A stretch of DNA of 64,000 nt from Ensifer adhaerens (lineage in GTDB: Bacteria > Pseudomonadota > Alphaproteobacteria > Rhizobiales > Rhizobiaceae), in contig NZ_CP015880.1 in the NCBI RefSeq assembly GCF_000697965.2, positions 2,862,001-2,926,000 on the forward strand, written 5' to 3'. Of the stretch, positions 14,582 through 22,980 are shown piece after piece. The notes below the pieces were generated by a model that was given only the letters and a program-made list of their open reading frames with translations, did not search any database and had not been told where the DNA came from. The position numbers and the translations under genes were made by a program. The stretch's first letter is position 1. Every line of letters starts with the position of its first letter.

Positions 14582-15105
14582 ACATTGACTTCGCCAAAAG
14601 GACATATCTGGACGCACGTCACCTGCTCGGCCTCGCCAGCGAGGAATGGTGCGAATCATATGCTGTCGAGAGCGGCCACGCCGAGATCTGCGCTAAGGAC
14701 GTACTGACCGGAGAGGTGGAGCCGATCGCCCACCTCCTGCCCGCCTGCGGTTACGACGATCGCCGGATCATGACGCACGCGCCAACCTATATGCGCGCGA
14801 TGGATTTCCTGCTGCAGCATGCGTTCCGCGAGATCCGCGAGCTGCGCCAGAAACTCGACGCGCGCGAGCCGAAGCCCAAACAGTTCGCCGCCGAATGCGC
14901 CATGAAGTGCGGCGAGCCGGCCTTCCTAAAATACCTTGAGGAACGCCACGGCCTCCAGCGCCCCCTGACGAAGGATCGCGCCGCGACCAAGGTCCGCTCC
15001 ATTCTCAAGATCTCTTCGCGACGCGAGCTGGACAGCAACCAGGACGCAGCAGCCCGTTGGCGCAGCCTGGTCAACGCCTTCGACGCATGGAGGCGGCACG
15101 GATGA
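14578..15105 (+). CDS. Phage protein of unknown function (175 aa)
   Basis: MNIDFAKRTYLDARHLLGLASEEW. The middle contains PTYMRAMDFLLQHAFREIRELRQK, a probable coiled coil, followed by CAMKCGEPAFLKYLEERHGL. The C-terminus is basic. ATG at 14578 forms ATGA with the previous stop, and its stop overlaps the HNH gene. The stretch from 14700 to 14870 resembles a conserved prophage protein in style, but I cannot name the family. Confidence 0.6.
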   Translation: MNIDFAKRTYLDARHLLGLASEEWCESYAVESGHAEICAKDVLTGEVEPIAHLLPACGYDDRRIMTHAPTYMRAMDFLLQHAFREIRELRQKLDAREPKPKQFAAECAMKCGEPAFLKYLEERHGLQRPLTKDRAATKVRSILKISSRRELDSNQDAAARWRSLVNAFDAWRRHG

Positions 15106-15476
15106 ACGGCCGCCGGCTGGAAATCTTCCAAAAGATCATGTCGCGGGTTTTCATCGACCCCGTTACCGGCTGCTGGATCTGGCGAGGCCCAACATCGGGA
15201 AAGACAGGCCGAGGCAAGGATTACCCGCGCATGTCGCTCGGCGGCCAGACGGTCGCCGTGCACCTGGTCATGTGGACCAACGAGCACGGTTACATTCCCG
15301 GTAAGAAGCAGCTCGACCACAAATGCCGCAACCGCCTTTGCGTCAATCCGGACCCGAAGCACACGGAGCTGGTGACACATAAGCAGAACCAGAGGCGACG
15401 CGACCAAGCGCGCGCAGCTGCCATGCTCGGCCACAACGGCGGGCCACCGCTCGAATGCGAGGAGATCACCCAATGA
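15102..15476 (+). CDS. HNH endonuclease (phage)
   Basis: A 124-residue HNH_3-type nuclease. CWIWRGPTSGKTGRGKDYPR (about 24-43) and QLDHKCRNRLCVNPDPKHTELVT hold the signature: His-containing HLVMW (about 55), DH then the two-cysteine CRNRLCVNP segment, and an N-terminal-type N in the tail. Such small nucleases act in homing, packaging or restriction of rivals; being next to xis/int and not to terminase, a packaging role is less likely. Confidence 0.82.
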   Translation: MNGRRLEIFQKIMSRVFIDPVTGCWIWRGPTSGKTGRGKDYPRMSLGGQTVAVHLVMWTNEHGYIPGKKQLDHKCRNRLCVNPDPKHTELVTHKQNQRRRDQARAAAMLGHNGGPPLECEEITQ

Positions 15477-15781
15477 GCCGAGAAATGGCCGCCGTCGACA
15501 CGCGCGCTCGCCGCTCTGCCGTGCTTCCCCCAAGTCTTCCGCCCTTTGGCGTTACGCGCGAACAGGCAGCGCTGTTGCTGAGCATCAGTGTCTCCCTGTT
15601 TGACAGCGCCGTTGAAGTTGGCACCATGCCGCAACCGAGGGTGCTCGGCGGGCGAAACATCTGGGATGTCGACGAGCTTTGGGCGAGCTTCCGAGCGCTA
15701 CCGCACAAGGCCGGCATGAGCCGAGATCCCGACGAGCTGCGACCACAAGGGAACGCTTTCGATAATGCCAAAAAGGCTTGA
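15473..15781 (+). CDS. Excisionase-like MerR/AlpA-type HTH protein
   Basis: A 102-residue protein with a winged-helix recognition region FGVTREQAALLLSISVSLFDSAVEVG (about 26-51), then MPQPRVLGGRNIWDVDELW, the typical end of AlpA/Xis proteins. It overlaps the integrase start by 17 bp and is therefore translated with it. Role: steering the integrase toward excision and possibly repressing int. Start ATG at 15473 overlaps the HNH stop. Confidence 0.75.
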   Translation: MSREMAAVDTRARRSAVLPPSLPPFGVTREQAALLLSISVSLFDSAVEVGTMPQPRVLGGRNIWDVDELWASFRALPHKAGMSRDPDELRPQGNAFDNAKKA

Positions 15782-16856
15782 TGACAAACTGCCGAAGGGC
15801 GTGAGCCTCGATCGCGACTGGCGCACCAGGGAAGCCCGCTACTATTTTCGCGCACCAGGTCGCAAGAAAGTGCGCCTCAAGGAGACGCCCGGGACGGATG
15901 CCTTCGATAAGGAAGTCGCCTGCGCCCGCCTTGGAATACCCTACGTGCCCGAAGGCACAGAGCCGCCGCCTGCCGGTGTGACGCTGAAACGAGATCCCGC
16001 CGAAGGAACCGTCGATTGGCTCTATGCGGAGTACAAGCGCCGCGCAACCATCAGCGCCGGCGTCATGGCGCGTCGCGCGACCATCCTGGAAGAGGTCTGC
16101 GATTACAAGTTCGGCACAGCTCGTTGTGGCGACCTACCCTATGCTGACATGCGCAAGCGCCATGTCGTCGAGATCCGCGACGCCGTCCGAGACAAACCGG
16201 GTTCGCGCAACGATGTGAAGAAGGCCATCTCCGCATTGTTCGCTTGGGCCGTCGAAAGCGACCTCGCGCAGATGAACCCGGCCGCGAAGATCAAACTCTT
16301 ACACTCCGGCGACGGCTTCCACACGTGGACGGTCGACGAGGTGCGCCAGTACGAGGCCATACACGGCGCCGGCACGAAGGCGCGCCTCATGCTGCACCTG
16401 GCGCTCTACACCGGCCTGCGACTCGACAGTCTCTCCATTGTCGGCCTCCAGCATATTCGCAATGGCCAATTGACCATCCGTCCGGAGAAGACGCGCAAGT
16501 CGAGCGGCGTCATCGTCGACATTCCGGTGCTGCCGGAGCTGCAAAAGACAATCGAAGAGTGCCCGACTGGAAACCTGACCTTCCTCGTCACCGAGTTCGG
16601 CAAACCATTCACAACGAACGGCCTCGGCAACAAGATGCGGGACTGGTGCGACCAGGCCGGATTGTTCCATTGCACCACTCACGGCCTGCGGAAAGCCGGC
16701 GCCACGATCGCCGCCGAGAACGGCGCGACGGACGAAGAGCTGATGGCAATTTTCGGCTGGACCACGAAGAACCAGACGACGACCTACACCAAGAAAGCCC
16801 GCCGCAAACAGATGGCGGCAGGCGCCATGCATAAGCTCGTGCCGGAACAAAAGTAG
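15765..16856 (+). CDS. int: Phage tyrosine-recombinase integrase
   Basis: A 363-residue integrase. Residues about 75-170 form a core-binding (SAM-like) domain. The catalytic set is Arg219 (YTGLRLDSL), Lys at about 239-242, His306-x-x-Arg309 (HGLR), Trp332 in the third histidine position (FGW) and Tyr341 (TTTYTKKA). It recombines attP with attB and ends 91 bp from the 3' end of tRNA-Leu, the expected target. The C-terminal Trp for His swap is tolerated in this family. Confidence 0.92.
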   Translation: MPKRLDDKLPKGVSLDRDWRTREARYYFRAPGRKKVRLKETPGTDAFDKEVACARLGIPYVPEGTEPPPAGVTLKRDPAEGTVDWLYAEYKRRATISAGVMARRATILEEVCDYKFGTARCGDLPYADMRKRHVVEIRDAVRDKPGSRNDVKKAISALFAWAVESDLAQMNPAAKIKLLHSGDGFHTWTVDEVRQYEAIHGAGTKARLMLHLALYTGLRLDSLSIVGLQHIRNGQLTIRPEKTRKSSGVIVDIPVLPELQKTIEECPTGNLTFLVTEFGKPFTTNGLGNKMRDWCDQAGLFHCTTHGLRKAGATIAAENGATDEELMAIFGWTTKNQTTTYTKKARRKQMAAGAMHKLVPEQK

Positions 16857-16862
16857 GCCGTA

Positions 16863-16905
16863 TTTTGTCCCACACATTTCGAGGTGCGAAAATGTGGGGC
16901 AAAAA
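16863..16905. repeat. Imperfect inverted repeat between int and tRNA-Leu
   Basis: Arms beginning TTTGTCCCACACATTTCG and ending CGAAAATGTGGGGCAAA around a 7-base centre, nearly complementary over 17 bases. No T run follows in the int direction. It may end the int transcript weakly or be a recombinase/Xis arm site beside the attachment core. Confidence 0.5.
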
Positions 16906-16947
16906 CAGCGAAAAAGAACAACAAAAACAATAGCAGTTAGGTGTAGG

Positions 16948-16990
16948 TGGTGCCCCATGCCGGGGTCGAACCAGCACTCCTTTCGGAACT
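16948..16990. other. Inferred prophage attachment core (att) in the tRNA-Leu 3' end
   Basis: Inferred, not measured: tyrosine integrases of this kind use the 3' half of a tRNA gene, and int ends 91 bp away with the tRNA 3' end pointing at it. The matching repeat should lie beyond the left edge of the window, so exact core limits are unknown. Confidence 0.5.
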
Positions 16991-17032
16991 CGATTTTGAG
17001 TCGAGCGCGTCTACCAATTCCGCCAATGGGGC
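16948..17032 (-). tRNA. tRNA-Leu (anticodon CAA)
   Basis: Reverse strand. Acceptor GCCCCAU pairs with AUGGGGC, the discriminator is A and CCA is encoded (TGG at 16948-16950 on the plus strand). The anticodon stem is CTCGA/TCGAG with loop CTCAAAA, giving CAA. A long variable arm (type II tRNA) and the T-loop GGTTCGACCCC are visible. Its 3' end faces the integrase, so this gene is the phage attachment site; the tRNA reads as intact. Confidence 0.95.
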
Positions 17033-17244
17033 TCAGGGAAGTGCGATATCAGCGGCTCGGATTTACACGAAGGATTTCGCCGTGGTCAACCATCATTTTC
17101 AGGATGCACGACCAACAATCACGAAAGCGTGCGGGCCGGTCGCAGCCGCTGCGATTTACAGCGCGCACGATCCTGCCTAAGAAGGCGCCATCCAGTTTGC
17201 ACTGCGGCATCCCTCGGTTTCGAGTTGCCGCCCGCGAGGTATAG

Positions 17245-17757
17245 ATGATCGACGCCGCCACCCAATCCCGCCAGCATTTGCTGATCGCCGTTATCGTAAC
17301 ACTCGGCATGGCGGCGACCGTGGGCGGCGCGCTCGGCTTCGAGCATGTCGGTGGCTATATTCCCTGCGCGCTCTGCCTGTTGCAGCGCGATCCCTACTAC
17401 TGGGGCATCCCGGTCGGTGTTTTGGCAATCGCCACGACCGCGTTCAAACTGCCGGCGTGGACGACACGCACGCTGCTTCTCATCGTCGGCATCCTGATGC
17501 TGGTCGGCGCCGGCATGGGCGTCTATCACTCGGGCGCCGAATGGGGCTTCTGGGAAGGACCGTCCACCTGCGCCACGACCGCGCAAGGGATTTCGTCGAA
17601 TGTCGGTGATCTGCTGGGCGATCTCGATTCCAAGCATGGCCCGTCGTGCACCGAAGCCTCCTTGCGGGTGCTCGGGCTCTCCTTTGCCGGATGGAATGTG
17701 ATCGCCAGCCTCATCCTCGCAGCAATCGCCTTGCGCGGTGCGGCAAAGGCGCGCTGA
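17245..17757 (+). CDS. dsbB: DsbB-family disulfide bond formation protein
   Basis: A 170-residue inner-membrane protein with four helices (about 10-30, 48-66, 74-94, 145-163). CALC at 41-44 is the quinone-reactive pair, and Cys109 and Cys135 form the periplasmic loop pair that reoxidises DsbA. The length and the Cys pattern fit DsbB. Start ATG at 17245. It is the first protein gene of core chromosome after tRNA-Leu. Confidence 0.88.
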   Translation: MIDAATQSRQHLLIAVIVTLGMAATVGGALGFEHVGGYIPCALCLLQRDPYYWGIPVGVLAIATTAFKLPAWTTRTLLLIVGILMLVGAGMGVYHSGAEWGFWEGPSTCATTAQGISSNVGDLLGDLDSKHGPSCTEASLRVLGLSFAGWNVIASLILAAIALRGAAKAR

Positions 17758-17868
17758 TCCCAGATCGCTCTCGGGAAACAGGCAACGCCCCAACAAGGGG
17801 TTCGCGAGCGCACGCACCTCTCCTGACCCCGCTTTGGGCTTAGATCCGGCAAGAAGGCACGAACAGCG

Positions 17869-18426
17869 TCAGGGCTGCAGTTCGACGTCCCAGTAGAGAT
17901 AGTCCATCCAGCTTTCATGCAGATGGTTCGGCGGGAAGAGCCGGCCGTTGTTGTGCAGGTCCTGCACCGTCGGCTGGAAAGGCCTCTGGTGCGGGAACAT
18001 GCCGGCTTGCTTCGGCAGCTTGCTGCCCTTGCGTAGATTGCAGGGCGAGCAGGCTGCGACGACATTGTCCCAGGTCGTCTGGCCGCCGTGAGCGCGGGGC
18101 ACCACGTGATCGAAGGTGAGATCGTCGGGCGAACCGCAATACTGGCATTCGAATTTATCGCGCAGGAACACGTTGAACCGGGTGAAGGCCGGGTGGCGTG
18201 AGGGCTGCACGTAGCTCTTGAGGCAAACAACGCTCGGCAGTCGCATCGAGAAGCTCGGAGACGACACCGAATGTTCGTACTCGGCAAGGATATTTACACG
18301 GTCAAGGAAGACGGCCTTGATCGCGTCCTGCCAGGACCAAAGCGACAAGGGGTAGTAACTCAGCGGCCTATAGTCAGCGTTCAAGACGAGCGCCGGCAAG
18401 GCCTGTGGTGAGACTGCAATCGTCAA
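17869..18426 (-). CDS. HNH endonuclease family protein, conserved in Rhizobiales
   Basis: A 185-residue protein. C94xxC97 (ECQYCG), DHVVPRAHGG (DH at 106-107) and C126xxC129 (CSPC) form the HNH/zinc finger typical of the Mcr-like family. The TTG start at 18426 begins TIAVSPQALPALVLNADYRP and has AGGAG at good spacing (about 18435). A longer frame starting at 18537 exists but lacks support. The function, probably DNA repair or restriction, is not established. Confidence 0.75.
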   Translation of the reverse strand: MTIAVSPQALPALVLNADYRPLSYYPLSLWSWQDAIKAVFLDRVNILAEYEHSVSSPSFSMRLPSVVCLKSYVQPSRHPAFTRFNVFLRDKFECQYCGSPDDLTFDHVVPRAHGGQTTWDNVVAACSPCNLRKGSKLPKQAGMFPHQRPFQPTVQDLHNNGRLFPPNHLHESWMDYLYWDVELQP

Positions 18427-18533
18427 GCGTATTCTCCTGATCGATTCGGCATCTGCACCTTCTATATTAGGCCCGTTGCAACAGGATTGTGAAGCCGGAA
18501 ACAAAAATGCGTGCGCTGGATTCGCTTTTTCCT

Positions 18534-19181
18534 TCAAGGTGTCACAGGAACAGCATCACGACGCATTTCCTGTGAATAATAGGCCCAGAAGAGGCGTGCG
18601 GCGACGCTGCGCCAGGGCGACCACGAAGCGGCGAGCGAATCAATTTCGCGTGCGCTCGGGCGCAGTTCGAGGCCCAGTCCGTGACCGATCGCGTTTTGCA
18701 GCGCGACGTCGCCGGAGGGAAAGACATCCGGATGACCGGCGCAGAAGAGCAGATAGACTTCCGCCGTCCAGCGCCCCACCCCCTTGATCGCCGTCAGCTC
18801 CCGGATCGCCTCCGATCCTTCGATGTTGCAGATCGCGTCGAGATCGATCTGACCGCTGACGACCACCTCGGCCACGCGCCTCAGCGCCTCGGCCTTCGCC
18901 CGCGACAGCCCGATCGCCCGGCAATCCTCGTCGCTCAGCGAATTGACGCCTGCCGCCGTGACCTCGCCGAGCTTTTCTTCCATGCGCCGCCAGATCGCAG
19001 CCGCACTTGCCTTCGAGACCATTTGCGAGACGATGATGCTGGCAAGGCCGCGATAGCCGGGATCGGTGCGCCGGAGCGGCACCGGGCCGGCTCTCGCAAC
19101 GACGTGCCCGAGGCGCGCATCGAGCATCACCAGGCCTGACAGCCCGGCCTCGATATCCTCATGTGTCCGGATGATCCGCAT
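18534..19181 (-). CDS. DNA-3-methyladenine glycosylase II (AlkA family)
   Basis: A 215-residue HhH-GPD superfamily base-excision glycosylase. The helix-hairpin-helix is at about 131-139 (AIKGVGRWTA), with the catalytic Asp at 158 (PSGDVALQNA). It removes alkylated bases and leaves an abasic site. ATG at 19181; a longer frame that reaches 19772 reads through gluQ on the other strand and is a shadow. It is divergent from gluQ. Confidence 0.85.
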   Translation of the reverse strand: MRIIRTHEDIEAGLSGLVMLDARLGHVVARAGPVPLRRTDPGYRGLASIIVSQMVSKASAAAIWRRMEEKLGEVTAAGVNSLSDEDCRAIGLSRAKAEALRRVAEVVVSGQIDLDAICNIEGSEAIRELTAIKGVGRWTAEVYLLFCAGHPDVFPSGDVALQNAIGHGLGLELRPSAREIDSLAASWSPWRSVAARLFWAYYSQEMRRDAVPVTP

Positions 19182-19235
19182 GACGCCTCCACAAAGCGGA
19201 TGATTTTTATACCCCTTCCATGGCAAAGGGAAAGC

Positions 19236-20117
19236 ATGCCTGACACGCCACCCGTTTTCCGTTTTGCCCCGAGCCCCAACGGGCTGCTCCATCTCGGCCA
19301 CGCGCTTTCCGCGGTGCTGAACCATGACATGGCGAAGGCCGCGAACGGGCGTTTCCTGCTGCGCATCGAGGATATCGACCAGACCCGCTGCCGCCCGGAA
19401 TTCGAGGCGGCGATCTTCGAAGACCTTGCCTGGCTCGGCCTCGACTGGGAGCGCCCGGTGCGCCGGCAATCGGAACATCTCGACGCCTACGCGTCGGCGC
19501 TTCAACGGCTGGACATGCTGGGTGTCATCTACCCCTCGGTCATGACCCGCGGCGAAATCAAGGCCGCCGTTGCCGATGCGGAAGCCGGCGGCCAGACCTG
19601 GCCGCGCGATCCGGACGGCAGCCCGCTCTATCCCGGCCGCGAGCGCGAATTGCCCCAAACCGAGCGCGCGGCTCTCACCGCGGGCGGCAAGGCCTATGCT
19701 TGGCGGCTCGACATGGAGAAGGCCATCGCGCTTTTGGGAAAAGACCACCTGAGCTGGGCCGAGAGCGGCCATGGTCCTGAGGACGAAACCGGCACCATCA
19801 TCGCCGACCCCGCCGCCTGGGGCGACGTGATCCTGTCGCGCTCCGATGCGCCGTCAAGCTACCATCTATCCGTCGTCGTCGACGACGCGTTGCAGGGCAT
19901 CACCCATGTGGTGCGCGGCCGCGACCTCTATCATGCGACCTCCGTGCACCGGCTGCTGCAGCGGCTTCTCGATCTGCCGGAACCGCTCTATCACCATCAC
20001 CGGCTGATCCTCGGCCCGGATGGGCGCAAGCTGTCGAAGAGCAACCAGGATACCGGCATCGCCGCTTTCCGCGCCGCCGGTCGCACAGCGGAGGAAATCC
20101 GCGCGCTAATCGGCTAG
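19236..20117 (+). CDS. gluQ: Glutamyl-Q tRNA(Asp) synthetase
   Basis: A 293-residue truncated glutamyl-tRNA synthetase that charges queuosine in tRNA-Asp with glutamate. HLGH at 19-22 and KLSKS at 265-269 are the class I signatures, and there is no C-terminal anticodon-binding domain, as in YadB. The usual zinc-binding cysteines of the E. coli enzyme are absent here (YPSVMTRGEIKAAV region). ATG at 19236 has AAAGGG upstream. The stop overlaps the convergent YihY-like gene by 12 bp. Confidence 0.88.
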   Translation: MPDTPPVFRFAPSPNGLLHLGHALSAVLNHDMAKAANGRFLLRIEDIDQTRCRPEFEAAIFEDLAWLGLDWERPVRRQSEHLDAYASALQRLDMLGVIYPSVMTRGEIKAAVADAEAGGQTWPRDPDGSPLYPGRERELPQTERAALTAGGKAYAWRLDMEKAIALLGKDHLSWAESGHGPEDETGTIIADPAAWGDVILSRSDAPSSYHLSVVVDDALQGITHVVRGRDLYHATSVHRLLQRLLDLPEPLYHHHRLILGPDGRKLSKSNQDTGIAAFRAAGRTAEEIRALIG

Positions 20118-21014
20118 GTCCTGCTCCTCGCGGGCCGCGTCGTTGCCATTGCGCAGCTGGAAGCTGCGCCGCACCATGCTCTTGACCCTGTATTTGAGGA
20201 TCGCCGCATTGATCTCGGCGCCGATGATGAAGATTGCAGCGATCATGTAGAGAAACACCAGCACGATCATGATCGACGCCAGGCCAGCATAGGTAGACAC
20301 ATAGGTGGCGAAGGTCGCGAGGTACGAAGCAAAGGCATAAGCGCCGATCGTCCAGCAAACGAGCGTCAGCGCGATGCCCGGCAAAACGTCGATCACTTTA
20401 CGGTGCCCATCCGGCAGCCAGAGATGGGACACGAGCAATCCGCTGGTCAGCACGACGAGAGCGAGCGGCAGGCTCCAGTTGTCGACGGTCGCAAGCACGC
20501 CACCAAGCCAGGGGAGCCACTGTCCGGCATAACGCACCGCCAGCGGCACGGCGACGAGCAGAATGCTGAGTGCGGCCAGGATCAGGACGCCGGCAAGCAC
20601 GAAGCCGAGGCTCGCAAGCCGAGTGACGTACCAGTAGCGGCTCTCGGTCACTCGATAGGCGCGATTGAGCGAGACGCGCAGCGCCTCGACGCCGTTGGAG
20701 GCGAAATAGGCGGCGGCCAGCACCGAAACGGTCAAGAGCCCACCGCGCGGGATCGTCAGCACCCGCACGATTTCGTCGGCGATGGGCTTGGCGATCGATT
20801 CCGGCCAGGCATCGAAAATCAGATGCACCGCCGTTTCGGCAAACTGGTCGGCCCCGAGAAAGCTGCCGAGCGCCGTGCCGAAAATCAGGAAGGGAAAGAC
20901 GGCGAGCAGCGACGACAGCGCCACATGGCTCGCCATCGCCCAACCGTCGTCGAGGCTGAAGTGCCAGAGCGCATCGAACACGACTTTCCAGGTGATGCGT
21001 ATAAACGCTGGCAT
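20106..21014 (-). CDS. YihY/BrkB-family inner membrane protein
   Basis: A 302-residue protein with about six membrane segments (among them 30-52, 92-115, 135-160, 175-200, 211-232, 245-268) and the family's conserved GWAMASHVALSSLLAVFPFLIF near the N-terminus. The family was earlier called ribonuclease BN, but that activity belongs to another gene; the real function is unknown and may be transport. Convergent and 12 bp overlapping with gluQ. Confidence 0.85.
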   Translation of the reverse strand: MPAFIRITWKVVFDALWHFSLDDGWAMASHVALSSLLAVFPFLIFGTALGSFLGADQFAETAVHLIFDAWPESIAKPIADEIVRVLTIPRGGLLTVSVLAAAYFASNGVEALRVSLNRAYRVTESRYWYVTRLASLGFVLAGVLILAALSILLVAVPLAVRYAGQWLPWLGGVLATVDNWSLPLALVVLTSGLLVSHLWLPDGHRKVIDVLPGIALTLVCWTIGAYAFASYLATFATYVSTYAGLASIMIVLVFLYMIAAIFIIGAEINAAILKYRVKSMVRRSFQLRNGNDAAREEQDLAD

Positions 21015-21195
21015 TCCATTCCAATCCTACGAGGCGCCGGGACTACCCGATCAGTACGTCCGTCTCGGCGCCGTTTCCTTGGCTTCGCATGACCCCAACG
21101 GCGACAACGCTGGCGGGTTCCGGCTTGCGCAATTCAATTGTATCCCGCCGATGAATATGGGAAACCGAGGCAGGATTTCTACAGGATTCGACCGG

Positions 21196-22029
21196 ATGAC
21201 GGATCGCCCCACAATCATTGTCACCGGATGCTCCTCCGGAATCGGCGCCCATTGCGCACGCGCGCTTCATGCCGACGGCTGGCGGGTCTTTGCGACCGTG
21301 CGCCGGGAAGAGAACCGGCAATCGCTTGAAAGCGAGGGCATCGAGACCTTTCTGATGGACTACACCAAGCCGGAGAGCATCGCTGCCCTGGCCGATACGG
21401 TGCTGGCGCTTTCCGGCGGGCGCATCGACGCGCTGTTCAACAACGGCGCCTATGGCCAGGCGGGTGCGGTCGAGGATCTGCCGACCGAGGCGCTGAGGCT
21501 CCAGCTCGAGACCAACGTGATTGGCTGGCACGACCTGACGCGGCGGGTGATCCCCGCGATGCGGGCGCGCGGCAGCGGCCGCATCGTGCAGTGCTCTTCC
21601 ATCCTCGGCATCGTGCCCTATCGCTGGCGCGGCGCCTACAACGCCTCCAAGTTTGCGATCGAGGGCCTGTCCCTCACCCTCAAGATGGAGCTGGCCGGCA
21701 GCGGTATCGAGGTGAGCCTGATCGAGCCAGGGCCGATCACATCGAAATTCACCGCCAATGCCGTTACCTATATCGAGCGCTTCATCGACCTCAAGAATTC
21801 GGTGCACCGCGTCGAATACGAGCGGCAGATGCGACGCCTGAAAGGCGAAAGCAAACCCGCGGCCGGAAAGCTCGGCCCGGAGGCGGTTTATGCGGTTTTG
21901 AAGCACGCACTGACAGCAAAGAAACCGAAACCGCACTATATTGTAACAAGGCCAGCCAGACAGGGCGCGCTTCTGAAGAAGCTCCTGCCGGCGGCACTGT
22001 TTTATCGCATCATCGGCCGACTTGGCTGA
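21196..22029 (+). CDS. Short-chain dehydrogenase/reductase
   Basis: A 277-residue classical SDR. TGCSSGIG at 10-17 binds NAD(P), NNGAYG at 82-87, Ser134/135, and Tyr148-x-x-x-Lys152 (YNASK) is the catalytic set. The ATVRRE segment at about 33-38 suggests NADP preference. The substrate is unknown. The longer frame from 20782 reads through the YihY-like gene. It is followed closely by the HIG1-like gene. Confidence 0.88.
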   Translation: MTDRPTIIVTGCSSGIGAHCARALHADGWRVFATVRREENRQSLESEGIETFLMDYTKPESIAALADTVLALSGGRIDALFNNGAYGQAGAVEDLPTEALRLQLETNVIGWHDLTRRVIPAMRARGSGRIVQCSSILGIVPYRWRGAYNASKFAIEGLSLTLKMELAGSGIEVSLIEPGPITSKFTANAVTYIERFIDLKNSVHRVEYERQMRRLKGESKPAAGKLGPEAVYAVLKHALTAKKPKPHYIVTRPARQGALLKKLLPAALFYRIIGRLG

Positions 22030-22053
22030 AGCAGAATTGCAAGGAAGAGTTCG

Positions 22054-22257
22054 ATGTCCAGCTTCTTTACCGGCTTGACCCTGTTCGTCATGGGCCTGGT
22101 CGTGATCGTTTTGATCCGCGGCCTCGTGAACATGGCAAAGGGTGGCAGCGGCAACACGTCCAACAAGTTGATGCAGGCGCGTGTACTGTTGCAGGCAATC
22201 GCGATCGTGCTCATCATGGTGACCCTTTGGATCACCGGCGGCGGCCGTCCGACCTGA
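22054..22257 (+). CDS. HIG1-domain/twin transmembrane protein
   Basis: A 67-residue protein with two hydrophobic helices (about 6-24 and 47-62) joined by MAKGGSGNTSNKLMQARVLLQ, the pattern of small alphaproteobacterial HIG1 (hypoxia-induced) proteins. In mitochondria HIG1 proteins affect respiratory supercomplexes; for bacteria this is an inference. It lies between the SDR and the adenosyltransferase. Confidence 0.78.
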   Translation: MSSFFTGLTLFVMGLVVIVLIRGLVNMAKGGSGNTSNKLMQARVLLQAIAIVLIMVTLWITGGGRPT

Positions 22258-22305
22258 CGCAAATTCCGAACGGACAACCGTTCCACACCGTTCCTGAAAT
22301 TGCGC
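22257..22305. repeat. Short rhizobial palindromic intergenic repeat, copy A
   Basis: An imperfect palindrome beginning ACGCAAATTCCGAACGGAC and ending CCTGAAATTGCGC, starting at the stop codon of the HIG1-like gene. It aligns over its length with copy B at 29282-29327. I recall many near-identical elements between genes in Rhizobium/Sinorhizobium genomes; here only two are seen. Confidence 0.6.
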
Positions 22306-22324
22306 TAGAGGACTGCGTCCGCCC

Positions 22325-22903
22325 ATGGTGAAGCTCAACAAGATCTATACCCGGACGGGTGACAACGGCACCACCGGGCTCGTCTCCGGCCCGCGCCGGC
22401 TGAAGAGCGATCTGCGCGTCGATGCTTATGGCGCAGTGGACGAAACCAATGCCTTCGTCGGCCTGGCTCGGCAGCATACGGCCGGCAACGTCGATCTCGA
22501 CGCCGCACTGATGCGGATCCAGAACGATCTCTTCGATCTCGGCGCGGATCTCGCAACACCCGACACCGGCGAGCCGCCGCAATACGAACCGCTGCGCATC
22601 GTCGCAGCGCAGGTGACCTGGCTCGAAACCGAAATCGACCGGCTGAATACCGAACTTGATCCCTTGCGCTCCTTCGTGCTTCCGGCCGGAAGCCCCGCCT
22701 CCGCAGCCCTCCACGTCGCCCGCACGGTCGCACGCCGTGCGGAACGCCAGGTGGTGGCCCTTGCCCAGATCGAAGGTGAAGTCGTCAGCACGGAAGCCAT
22801 CGCCTATATCAATCGCCTGTCGGATTTCCTGTTCGTCGCGGCGCGCTTTGCAAATGACAAAGGTCAAGCCGACGTCCTTTGGATTCCCGGAAAAAACAGA
22901 TAA
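22325..22903 (+). CDS. Cob(I)alamin adenosyltransferase, PduO type
   Basis: A 192-residue PduO-type ATP:corrinoid adenosyltransferase. RTGDNGTTGL (about 10-19) binds ATP, and VDETNAFVGLAR (about 39-50) and the RxxER-type segment (ARRAERQV, about 138-145) complete the site. It makes adenosylcobalamin from cob(I)alamin or cob(I)yrinic acid diamide. Not adjacent to cobST, which are elsewhere in this window. Start ATG at 22325. Confidence 0.88.
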   Translation: MVKLNKIYTRTGDNGTTGLVSGPRRLKSDLRVDAYGAVDETNAFVGLARQHTAGNVDLDAALMRIQNDLFDLGADLATPDTGEPPQYEPLRIVAAQVTWLETEIDRLNTELDPLRSFVLPAGSPASAALHVARTVARRAERQVVALAQIEGEVVSTEAIAYINRLSDFLFVAARFANDKGQADVLWIPGKNR

Positions 22904-22980
22904 CGTCGGCTCGCGCATTGTCGCGCCCGATCGAGATTCGGCGGGAGAAACGGGCAATAACCTGTGCTTCGGGAGACCGC

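Noticed and set aside
18534..19772. N-terminal extension of the alkylation glycosylase to 19772
   Set aside because: It reads through gluQ on the opposite strand; the family N-terminus matches the ATG at 19181.
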